Program-made: the position numbers and the translations under genes
From: an uncultured Lachnospiraceae bacterium
GTDB lineage: Bacteria; Bacillota; Clostridia; Lachnospirales; Lachnospiraceae
Direction: 5' to 3'
Length of the DNA: 33,779 bases
Assembly: GCA_900314445.1 (NCBI GenBank)
Contig: OMVA01000039.1
Coordinates: 1-33,779 of the forward strand
In this document: piece after piece, positions 1-6,905 of the stretch
How positions within the stretch are numbered: the first letter of the stretch is position 1
Layout: each line of letters starts with the position of its first letter
Notes under the pieces: generated by a model
Told to the model about the DNA's origin: nothing
Databases searched by the model: none
What the model saw: the letters and a program-made list of their open reading frames with translations, nothing else

Positions 1-114
1 GGTAGTACCGGAAATAAAAAGGTCTGGTCGGATATCTGCATGGATTTCCAACACCTCTGATAATAACTCCAATACCTTTTCGCTGTCTTTTTCTTCTGCC
101 CTTCTAATATTCAT
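1..114 (-). CDS. GNAT-family N-acetyltransferase, N-terminal fragment cut by window edge
   Basis: Only the first 38 codons are present; the gene runs off the left edge. The start reads MNIRRAEEKD followed by a helix rich in Glu and Leu and then a stretch with ADIRPDLF. A beginning of the form 'xIRxAxxxDxxxVxxLL' followed by 'H...RPDLF' is the usual opening of small GNAT acetyltransferases that transfer acetyl from acetyl-CoA to an amine. The ATG is preceded by AGGAG about 8 bases upstream, which supports this start. The acetyl-CoA binding loop lies outside the window, so the substrate and exact family are unknown. It is separated from the next gene by a 162-bp AT-rich gap containing degenerate repeats. 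Confidence 0.65.
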   Translation of the reverse strand, partial: MNIRRAEEKDSEKVLELLSEVLEIHADIRPDLFISGTT

Positions 115-130
115 GATTCACTCCTGCTTT

Positions 131-218
131 TCTTTTAGATGATTTTAGTCGCTCTTCTTTTAGATGAAATTTAGTTGCTTTTCTATTAGCTAATTTTTTA
201 TTAGTTGCTTTTCTATTA
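131..218. repeat. Degenerate AT-rich tandem repeat, about 25-30 bp period
   Basis: On the minus strand the block TCTAAAAGAAAAGC / CAACTAA recurs. TCTTTTAGATGA occurs at 131-142 and 156-167 (plus-strand reading), and an 18-bp exact direct repeat (TTAGTTGCTTTTCTATTA) lies at 171-188 and 201-218. It ends just before the ribosome site of the acetyltransferase gene, so it is probably in that gene's leader or promoter region. No protein is encoded. Confidence 0.6.
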
Positions 219-276
219 ACTGATTTGACTATCTATATTTATAAATTTATTTTTTGTATTTAATACACCTCTATAC

Positions 277-876
277 TTAGTTAAGCTTTCTCAGATACTG
301 TTCTCTTTCCGGATATCTTTCCCGGAAGGCATCTACAGCTGCATCCTGTAAAGCCTTAAATTCCTTTTGCATTTTTAACTGATAGGGTAAATCAAAGGCT
401 ATGGTACTAATCTGGTCAGCAATTTTCTTGGCTACACTATCATCGGACATCTGTCCCATACCAAAGATAATGGAAGTAAATCCTCGTCCGCCAGCACTGA
501 CATCAATATATCTCATAAAGGTATTTTTTAATTCCAGAGTAAGTACTTTCCTCTCATCCTCTGGCATCTGCTCTAAATGTGGAAGTTCAAAGAGATTTAG
601 AATCTGGGCTGCCTGCTTTCTCTTCTTTCCTCCGAAATCATGACTGGAATTTTCCTTTAAATATCTCATTTCCATAAGCGCCATTACAAATTCGTCACGC
701 TTAGGTTTTCTCTTTCCAAAACGCTTCTCCCAGATTTTCTGCATAAAATTTAGCAAATCTTTTTCTTCCAGAGAATCTCCAAACTCTGCCTGCATGGCAA
801 GCAGGAGAGACTGTCTCTTAAAGGGATCCAGTTCCTTTTCAAATAACAATACCTGTTCTCTTAATTTTTCCTGCAT
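277..876 (-). CDS. Conserved-looking hypothetical protein, 199 aa
   Basis: I do not recognise a family with certainty. The protein is soluble, mostly helical and charged, with no signal peptide or membrane segment. It has a basic patch (KRFGKRKPKRDEF, about residues 51-63), a GGKKRKQAAQIL stretch near 82-93, and a central Gly-rich turn (DVSAGGRGFTS, about 125-135). The ATG is preceded by AAAGGGA at a good distance. It starts 12 bp after the stop of the galactose-binding lipoprotein gene, so it is very likely the last gene of the sensory operon. That placement is the only hint of function, perhaps regulation or a downstream target, and I assign none. Confidence 0.8.
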   Translation of the reverse strand: MQEKLREQVLLFEKELDPFKRQSLLLAMQAEFGDSLEEKDLLNFMQKIWEKRFGKRKPKRDEFVMALMEMRYLKENSSHDFGGKKRKQAAQILNLFELPHLEQMPEDERKVLTLELKNTFMRYIDVSAGGRGFTSIIFGMGQMSDDSVAKKIADQISTIAFDLPYQLKMQKEFKALQDAAVDAFRERYPEREQYLRKLN

Positions 877-888
877 AGGATTCCCTTT

Positions 889-1938
889 CTATTCCTCAAA
901 ATCATCCGTATTCTCTGTGGTTACTTCTCTGTAAGGAAGAATTAGATAACGACCATCCTGAAAGTCAAACTGACTTAAGTCCTGCCCCATAAATAGAGCA
1001 TAGGCAAGACTTGTCATGGCACTGGCCTGGCCTTCCTTATCATTGTAGACCGTCCCCTGCATACTTCCATTCTTTACGGCTTCTATTCCGTCATCTAGTC
1101 CATCAATTCCAAAAATTAAAGGTCTGCTACTTGCTGTAATATTTGCTTTCTCATAAGCATCAATGGCACCCAGAGCCATCTCATCATTATTGGCCAGGAT
1201 TAATTCCACCTTGGTACCATATTCTGAAATAATCTGAGACACTTTATTCTCTGCCTGGGCACGATTCCAATTGGCAATCTGATATGTCACCTTTTCCATT
1301 TCATAGCCCTTGGCACGAAGTGTTTCCACCGACTGATCTGTTCGGATAATAGTATCCTGGTGACCAGTCTGTCCTTCTAAAACAACATATTGAATCTTGC
1401 CATCTCGATTTCGGTCTGCATGGGGATTGGATGCCAGTGTTACTGCTGCAAGTTCTCCCTGCATCACACCAGACTGGGCTGCATCGCCACCCACATAGAA
1501 TAAGTTTTCACCACGCATAAGATCTTCTCTAACCAGTTCTCGGTTGAAGAAGATAACAGGAATACCTGCGTCCTCTGCCAGGCGGATAATTTTAGAAGGA
1601 GATGTTCGATCCACCAGATCCACACAAAGTATGTCACATCCAGCATCAATCATCTCTTCCACTACTTTATCCTGGGTACTTTGATTATTATCACCGCTTC
1701 TTACGGTCATAATAATATTCAAATCTTCACTTTCCATTTCCTGGAACTGTTCCTTCATGCAATTGGTAAGTGCATCAATGAAGTTATCTCCACTTGTATA
1801 TTGCACAACTGCCACTCTAAGTGTTTTATGGGAAGAGTTCCCTCTTCCTGTGCAACCTGCAAACAATGAAAGAAGAAGTGCAAAAATCATAAATACGCTA
1901 AATGATTTCTTATTTACTTTCTTGTTTCTATTTGACAT
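889..1938 (-). CDS. Galactose/glucose-binding lipoprotein, MglB-like in standard domain order; probable sensor component
   Basis: A type I periplasmic binding protein anchored as a lipoprotein: an N-terminal hydrophobic segment ends in the lipobox LFAGC. The sequence follows E. coli MglB from end to end. It has SGDNF (ligand Asp and stacking Phe), FFNREL (ligand Asn), a calcium-loop-like DRNRDGKIQ, GHQDTIIR (ligand His, Asp, Arg), NWNRAQA (stacking Trp), LANNDEM, FGIDGLDD and GTVYND. All sugar-contact residues known for MglB are therefore present, so it should bind D-galactose or D-glucose. The upstream gene's stop and a first ATG form TAATG. A second ATG two codons later has AAAGG at 8 bases and is preferred here. 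It sits behind a sensor kinase and a second binding protein, not beside the permease, so a sensing role is inferred. Confidence 0.88.
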   Translation of the reverse strand: MSNRNKKVNKKSFSVFMIFALLLSLFAGCTGRGNSSHKTLRVAVVQYTSGDNFIDALTNCMKEQFQEMESEDLNIIMTVRSGDNNQSTQDKVVEEMIDAGCDILCVDLVDRTSPSKIIRLAEDAGIPVIFFNRELVREDLMRGENLFYVGGDAAQSGVMQGELAAVTLASNPHADRNRDGKIQYVVLEGQTGHQDTIIRTDQSVETLRAKGYEMEKVTYQIANWNRAQAENKVSQIISEYGTKVELILANNDEMALGAIDAYEKANITASSRPLIFGIDGLDDGIEAVKNGSMQGTVYNDKEGQASAMTSLAYALFMGQDLSQFDFQDGRYLILPYREVTTENTDDFEE

Positions 1939-1943
1939 TTCCA

Positions 1944-2897
1944 TTACCTTTCAAATGAGTAAATGAAGGAGGAATTTTCATCCTTGAAAAGATCCTCTTT
2001 TCGAATTAGTCTTGCATTCACTGTTTCGGAACGCAAACTTTTTGTTCCATACTTTAAGGTTTCACCCAGCATATGGACTGCCTGATAGCCCATGGAGAAG
2101 CCATCTGGTACAACCACTTCCTGAATAAATTCTTCATCAACATCATAAAGAACCTTTTCACTGGAACCAATACCAAATACCAGAGCACCATGCAAAGCTT
2201 TTTCTTCTGACAAAGAGCCCACATTTTCCAGAGCATCTGTTTCCAGCACTACCATTAAGTCCACTGCCTCCTGTCCTGTAATGATGGTTCTGGTTTCTGT
2301 ATCCGAATAGGTTGCCTGAACTCTCCAGGAAACCGCAGCGCCAGAATTTTTAATTCCATCCAGGAATCCCTCTTCACGATCTGTGATTCCCTGAATATCC
2401 GTGGCACCTTTTACAAGACCGATGGTCTTTCCATCCAGTCTTCCATTAAATCGGGAAATGATTGCTTCTGCCAACATAACACCCATATTGTAATTATCTG
2501 GTGATACACATGGTATAGAACCTGATGGACTGGATATAAGCAAAGTAGGTTTCTTGCTTCTAACATCTTCCAAAACACCTTCTGTCTGTTCACCAGGGGA
2601 AGGTTCAATCAAAAAGGCATCCACCTCATTGAATTGCTCATCAATCAATTCTCTTTCTTCTGCCGCATTTCTAATTTCATCTGTATTACAAATAATCAAA
2701 TGTAAATTTTCTTCTTCTGCAGCCTGTTTCATTCCATTAATAACAGGATTCCATTTCTCGCGGCCAGAATAATTCACAATGACTGCCACCGTCTTCTTAT
2801 GCTCTGTATCACGAAACAGAAGGAACAAGAAGGAAACTAGGATTAGTAAGAGAACCAGTTCAATTCCTAGAAATACTTTACGACTACTTTTTTTCAT
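1944..2897 (-). CDS. Membrane-anchored periplasmic-binding-protein-like sugar sensor subunit
   Basis: 317 aa. One hydrophobic segment (about residues 9-27) lacks a lipobox or clear cleavage site, so the protein is likely tethered to the membrane with the rest outside. The extracellular part is a Peripla_BP_4-type fold in normal order: KTVAVIVNYSG near the start, DAFLIEPSP, PDNYNMGVMLAEAI, GLVKGATDIQG..DREEGFLDGI, and VFGIGSS near the end. It lacks the canonical MglB ligand residues, so its ligand is unknown. ATG with GGAGG 9 bases upstream; one base separates it from the kinase stop and it overlaps the next gene by one base (TAATG). The context resembles XylFII-LytS sensor pairs, in which an anchored binding protein activates the kinase; that role is inferred. 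Confidence 0.82.
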   Translation of the reverse strand: MKKSSRKVFLGIELVLLLILVSFLFLLFRDTEHKKTVAVIVNYSGREKWNPVINGMKQAAEEENLHLIICNTDEIRNAAEERELIDEQFNEVDAFLIEPSPGEQTEGVLEDVRSKKPTLLISSPSGSIPCVSPDNYNMGVMLAEAIISRFNGRLDGKTIGLVKGATDIQGITDREEGFLDGIKNSGAAVSWRVQATYSDTETRTIITGQEAVDLMVVLETDALENVGSLSEEKALHGALVFGIGSSEKVLYDVDEEFIQEVVVPDGFSMGYQAVHMLGETLKYGTKSLRSETVNARLIRKEDLFKDENSSFIYSFER

Positions 2898-2898
2898 C

Positions 2899-4734
2899 CT
2901 ATTTTGCCTCCTTTCCTTCCATATCCTGTTCTAAACGTTTACGATTTTCTTCTGTAAAAGGAATAGCTGGCAAATGTAATGTAACTGTAGTACCCTCATC
3001 CAATTCACTCTCTATAGAAAGACCATACTCCGATCCAAAGAGAAGCTGAATTCTTGTATGTACATTAATAATTCCGACTCCAGATCCTCTCTTGGATTTT
3101 CTTTCTTTTCCAGAGAAGATTTCATTTATTGTTTCCTGGGACATTCCAAATCCATTATCAATAACGGAAATGTAAATATCCTCTCCCTTCTTCTGGCCTC
3201 TGATAATAATCTTACCTTCATCATCCGAATCCATCTCACCAACGCCATAATAAATAGCATTTTCAAGAACAGGCTGCACAATCAGTTTTACGGTTGCACA
3301 CTGCATTACTTCCGGTTCAATGTCAAATTCCACCTGGAATCTTTCCTTATAGCGAACCTTTTGAATATTCATATAGGACTTACTATGCTGGAATTCATCC
3401 TCCAGAGAAATAATGGTACGTCCCTTGGAAAGACTGATACGAAGAAGTCTGGCCAGCTCGGAAATCATTGTAACCGCTTCCTGATTTCTTCCACTTTCAA
3501 TCATCCAGGTAATGGAATCCAGAGTGTTGTAAAGGAAATGAGGATTAATCTGGCTTTGGAGAGCAGCAATTTCACTCTTACGTCTCTTATTCTGCTGCTT
3601 CACAATTTCCTTCATCAATTCATCGATCTGTTCATAGGACTTCTGAACGGACAGTCCCAGATGACGAATCTCAGAAGAACCACCGATGTAAATAGAAGGC
3701 TTAGAACCAGCTTCATAGTCCTTAACGGATTCGCTAAGTCTTGTAATAGGACTGGAAATTCGTTTTGCCACAATTCTATTTACCAGAAGCATCATCATAA
3801 TAAGCAGAGTCAGGGCCGCGAAAATGAAATAACGGAATCTCCTGATACTTGGGGTGGATGCTGATTCTGGAATAACTCCCACCAGTCTCCAACCTGTATA
3901 AGCCACTGTACCCACAATGATCTGACGGTTCTCTCCATTTAGACGATCGGAATAAATACCGTCATCTAAAGCAACAATCTTCTTCTGATTCTCATCTTTA
4001 AATCCACGCTGTATCTGAACAGCCTTAGGATGGTAAATGAGATTTCCGTCTCGATCTGCCAGATAAAAATACTGTCCATTTTCCTTATCATTTAACTGCT
4101 CCATGACATCTGAGATTATTGAATAATCCAGATCCACCAAAAGAACACCCATCTCTGGCTCTCCCTGGTTGGTAATATCAACTGCTCTACTAACAGAAAC
4201 TACCCAGTGGTATTTATGAGATGAGTCTTCGAAAAGATTCTGAATATGAGGGGTGGAAAAATGAAGATTTTCAATTTCGGAAGTTGCCTGCAGGAACCAT
4301 TTTTGCTGAGTTACATTTGGATCTTCCTTCTGCTGAGAAACTGGCTCCGCAGAAATAAGACTTCCGTTCTGATTATAAAGAGCAATAGTGACAACTTCAT
4401 TCTGATTTGTATCATAAAGAAGACTTAGATCATGAGCAAACTCCTGACTGCCTACTACATGTTCCTGAATAACATTATAGTATGCGGTGTCAGAAATCTG
4501 ACGAATGTCTTTCAGGTTCCCTTCGAAGTTTCGAGAAGTCTGTTCAATAATCTGCTGGGTATCCAGCACAGAAAGCTGGCTTAAGGAACGAGAATATCTC
4601 TGATAAAGAATTACACCAATCAAGATTGCAATAATAAAAGTTACTGTGGACATAGCCACCATGATTGTTGTCTGAATTCCCAGCGAAAAGTAATTTTTTC
4701 TATGTAATTGGAAATAATTCTTTATCTTTTTCAA
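2899..4734 (-). CDS. YesM/LytS-type sensor histidine kinase with Cache-like extracellular domain
   Basis: 611 aa with this order: TM1 about 23-44; an extracellular Cache-like sensor about 45-300 (YFYLADRDGNLIYHP and AYTGWRLVGVIP are typical); TM2 about 301-320; HAMP about 321-375; a His_kinase domain with phospho-acceptor H399 in NPHFLYNTLD; and a GHKL ATPase with the N-box ENAIYYG at 491-497, DNGFGM at 526-531 and the Gly loop GSGVGIINVHTR at 550-561. The start codon is TTG, preceded by AGGAAG at about 7 bases; the next in-frame ATG lies inside TM1. It is followed one base later by the anchored binding protein and preceded by a response regulator, forming one sugar-sensing unit. It autophosphorylates and passes phosphate to the neighbouring YesN-type regulator. 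The N-box has Tyr where His is common in this family. Confidence 0.93.
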   Translation of the reverse strand: MKKIKNYFQLHRKNYFSLGIQTTIMVAMSTVTFIIAILIGVILYQRYSRSLSQLSVLDTQQIIEQTSRNFEGNLKDIRQISDTAYYNVIQEHVVGSQEFAHDLSLLYDTNQNEVVTIALYNQNGSLISAEPVSQQKEDPNVTQQKWFLQATSEIENLHFSTPHIQNLFEDSSHKYHWVVSVSRAVDITNQGEPEMGVLLVDLDYSIISDVMEQLNDKENGQYFYLADRDGNLIYHPKAVQIQRGFKDENQKKIVALDDGIYSDRLNGENRQIIVGTVAYTGWRLVGVIPESASTPSIRRFRYFIFAALTLLIMMMLLVNRIVAKRISSPITRLSESVKDYEAGSKPSIYIGGSSEIRHLGLSVQKSYEQIDELMKEIVKQQNKRRKSEIAALQSQINPHFLYNTLDSITWMIESGRNQEAVTMISELARLLRISLSKGRTIISLEDEFQHSKSYMNIQKVRYKERFQVEFDIEPEVMQCATVKLIVQPVLENAIYYGVGEMDSDDEGKIIIRGQKKGEDIYISVIDNGFGMSQETINEIFSGKERKSKRGSGVGIINVHTRIQLLFGSEYGLSIESELDEGTTVTLHLPAIPFTEENRKRLEQDMEGKEAK

Positions 4735-4836
4735 AGTATCTTCCTGCTCTATTTTTTCTATGGGCTTCCCATTTGCCCAGCTATTCTTTTAGCCGACTAC
4801 CTTTATTGGCCTGGCTGTTTTCTTAACTTACAACTC

Positions 4837-6441
4837 CTATTTGCCTAAATACTTGGCACGATAACGGGATGGAGAAAGGCCAAAATGCTTTTTAAATACA
4901 TATGAGAAATAGTTGGCATCCAGATAACCAACATGTTCTGCAATTTCATAATTCTTTTCCTGGGTTTCCACAATACGCTTAGCGGCTTGCTTCATACGAT
5001 ATTCCGTAAGATAAGCGATAAAGGCCTGACCTGTTTCCTTTTTGAAAACAGATGAGAAATAAGAATTGGAAACTCCCAGTTCTGAACAAACCAGATCCAG
5101 AGAAAGGTCCGGATCATTGAAACGATTCTGTACCAGCTGTTTCGCCTGAACAATAATGGACTGGAGAGAATTATTTCTTGCATTCTTTAACTGTTCACGA
5201 ATGGATATGGCAACGGTCATCAGCCAGGTTTTCAGCATACTTTCATCCATCTGCTGAACTTCCTTGTATGGATCCTTTACACCACCAGTGAATTCATCAA
5301 AATTCAAATAATTATTAGTACAGAAGCGATACCAGGAACCAACCATTTCCATGGCTGCAAGGTTATACTGATTTACTGTTTTTGCTTCCTGATGAATGGC
5401 TTCTACCACTGCATCCACGGACTGACTTACCATTTCTTCACTACCCATGTGAATGGCTTTGAAAAGTTCTGTAAGCTGTGTATGCTCCGAAGTGGATACA
5501 TCCTGCTCCTCATGAGGTGCGATTTCTGCAATGTTAATAGCGCGTTTTGTACCATAAAGTACACGGTAAGAAACCGCTTCTCTGGCGCCATCGTAGGAGG
5601 CAGAAAGATCAGCAAGATTGTCCACCGGACGACCCACACCAGCTGTAACTGTGGCTCCCATCATACGGTCAGCCCATTTGCAGAAACGATCACATTCATC
5701 AGTAAGTCTGGTGATATCTGTGGAACTTGGAAGGCCCACAATTAGAACCGTATTTCCAAGGTAAGTGAAAGCTCTACCCTTCCAGTTGTCCAGCATCATG
5801 TTTTCAACGCCCTTCTCTACAGAAATACTGAGAAGAAGCGGTGTCATATTTTCTGGTATATGATGTGTGGATGCATGGAATACAACAACAACATTTTCCT
5901 TCATGGTCATTTCAATCTGGTAGTCAGAAATGTAAGAATCCAACTCCTGCTCTCTGACACGACCTTCCAAAAGAGAAATAAAGAAATTGGTCTGAAGAAG
6001 TGGTAGAGATTCCATATAGTAATTCTGAAGTTTCTGCACATTCACCTGCTCAGCACGTTCCTTATCCAGGCTTTCCTTCAGTCTCTTCAGGGCCTCAGTA
6101 AGTTCCTGGGCATTCACAGGCTTTAAAAGGTACTCTTCAATTTCCAAATGAACCGCCTCTTTGGCATATTCAAACTCATCAAAACCAGTAAAGAGAATTA
6201 CTCTGGTTCCCGGATACTCATCCTTCAAATGACGAGATAATTCCAGGCCATCCATGTATGGCATTTTGATATCTGTAATCACCACGTCCGGCTGATTCTT
6301 TTCGCAAAGTTCCAGTGCTTTCACACCATTTTCCGCACTGCCAATTACATCAAAGCCTAAATTTTCCCATTCAATTTTGTTCTGTATCGCATCAATTACT
6401 TCTTCCTCATCGTCCACAAGGAGAACTGAATAATTACTCAT
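4837..6441 (-). CDS. YesN-type response regulator with AraC-family DNA-binding domain
   Basis: 534 aa from the chosen ATG (MSNYSVLLVDDEEE). The receiver domain is residues 1-120, with acidic pair D10/D11, phospho-acceptor D57 in VVITDIKMP, Thr in FTGFDEF and Lys in LLKPV. A long middle region (about 130-420) is typical of YesN proteins. The C-terminal AraC HTH (about 435-534) has LSLDLVCSELGVSNSYFSSVFK and YFSYVFKKHFGLSPSRYR. Starts further upstream (21 residues to a TTG, or an ATG at 6453) are possible, but they lie in or beside a dispersed leader repeat. It is the first gene of the sensory operon; the kinase starts 102 bp after its stop. Its likely target is the mgl promoter and perhaps its own (inference from adjacency and from a shared upstream segment). 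Confidence 0.92.
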   Translation of the reverse strand: MSNYSVLLVDDEEEVIDAIQNKIEWENLGFDVIGSAENGVKALELCEKNQPDVVITDIKMPYMDGLELSRHLKDEYPGTRVILFTGFDEFEYAKEAVHLEIEEYLLKPVNAQELTEALKRLKESLDKERAEQVNVQKLQNYYMESLPLLQTNFFISLLEGRVREQELDSYISDYQIEMTMKENVVVVFHASTHHIPENMTPLLLSISVEKGVENMMLDNWKGRAFTYLGNTVLIVGLPSSTDITRLTDECDRFCKWADRMMGATVTAGVGRPVDNLADLSASYDGAREAVSYRVLYGTKRAINIAEIAPHEEQDVSTSEHTQLTELFKAIHMGSEEMVSQSVDAVVEAIHQEAKTVNQYNLAAMEMVGSWYRFCTNNYLNFDEFTGGVKDPYKEVQQMDESMLKTWLMTVAISIREQLKNARNNSLQSIIVQAKQLVQNRFNDPDLSLDLVCSELGVSNSYFSSVFKKETGQAFIAYLTEYRMKQAAKRIVETQEKNYEIAEHVGYLDANYFSYVFKKHFGLSPSRYRAKYLGK

Positions 6442-6499
6442 AAAAATATCCATTCTTTCTTTTCTTACAAATTCATATGCTGATTCCCGCATATAATTT

Positions 6500-6550
6500 G
6501 GCAAATGAACTTGACGTTTCTCTTCCCTTTCGGTGCCAAATTCATTTGCC
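6500..6550. repeat. Inverted pair of the dispersed GCAAATGAA element in the regulator leader
   Basis: GGCAAATGAA at 6500-6509 and TTCATTTGCC at 6541-6550 form a perfect 10-bp inverted repeat around a 31-base loop, so the leader RNA of the response regulator could fold. The proximal copy reads CAAGTTCATTTGCC toward the gene, 59 bases before its ATG. The same core recurs at many other leaders in the window. Confidence 0.75.
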
Positions 6551-6587
6551 GAATTACACGAGCTATCCTAGCAGACATACTACTTGT

Positions 6588-6621
6588 ATTATATGATAAA
6601 TCGCGTATTTTAGCCACTTTT
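6588..6621 (-). promoter_or_regulatory. Probable promoter of the sensory operon
   Basis: A perfect TATAAT lies at 6588-6593 (minus strand) with a poor -35 (TGGCTA) 17 bases upstream, which fits an activator-dependent promoter. The -35 region lies in the segment 6602-6622, which is also found, with an insertion, upstream of mglB. The predicted transcript begins about 140 bases before the regulator ATG and contains the inverted-repeat leader. Confidence 0.5.
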
Positions 6622-6647
6622 AAGTAGAGCTTTGGCCAACAATACAG

Positions 6648-6684
6648 AAAGGATGGGAAGGCTACAGCACCGATCCCATCCTTT
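6648..6684. terminator. Rho-independent terminator candidate downstream of mglC
   Basis: An 11-bp perfect stem AAAGGATGGGA / TCCCATCCTTT with a 15-base loop. On the minus strand it is followed by TTTCTGTATT, and on the plus strand by TTTTGTG after the stem, so it may work both ways. It separates the mglBAC operon from the sensory operon promoter. Confidence 0.7.
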
Positions 6685-6737
6685 TTGTGTAATTATATTA
6701 AAGGGTTTGATGTTACTAAATTAAGCTTAATGATAAC

Positions 6738-6890
6738 GAATTTCTCCGATTGCTTCGCAATCTCTCGAAATTCTAACAATATTCGTATTCTCGAGAAATT
6801 TGCTAACACAAATTTCTCTCCATGCTCATATTGTTCAAAGTCGCAGATTCCGAAATGCTCTTTTGTGCAAGCACAAGAGCATTTCGAATC
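6738..6890. repeat. Three consecutive hairpins in the mglC 3' region
   Basis: Within the 464 bp between mglC and the regulator gene there are three inverted repeats: 6738-6773 (GAATTTC..GATTGC-TTC-GCAATC..GAAATTC), 6793-6818 (perfect GAGAAATTTG / CAAATTTCTC, 6-base loop) and 6846-6890 (about 20-bp stem around CGAAATGCTCTT..GTGC with small bulges). The last starts 16 bases after the mglC stop. None has a T-run on the minus-strand side, so they look like 3'-end stabilisers or a palindromic repeat cluster rather than simple terminators. Nothing else is seen in this gap besides the terminator, promoter and leader repeat listed separately. Confidence 0.7.
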
Positions 6891-6905
6891 GCTCCTTTTT
6901 TATCA

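Noticed and set aside
889..1938. This lipoprotein as another circular permutant
   Set aside because: Its motifs (DNF, FFN, GHxD..R, W, NND, GxD) come in the standard MglB order; only the 10178-11509 product is permuted.
3058..3864. 268-codon plus-strand open frame opposite the histidine kinase
   Set aside because: It is antisense to a well-supported kinase domain, has no ribosome site or recognisable motif, and reads as low-quality sequence.
6846..6900. Hairpin plus T-run as a plus-strand terminator
   Set aside because: The T-run follows only on the plus strand, where no gene lies upstream, and it would point into the end of mglC; better described as a palindromic 3' element.
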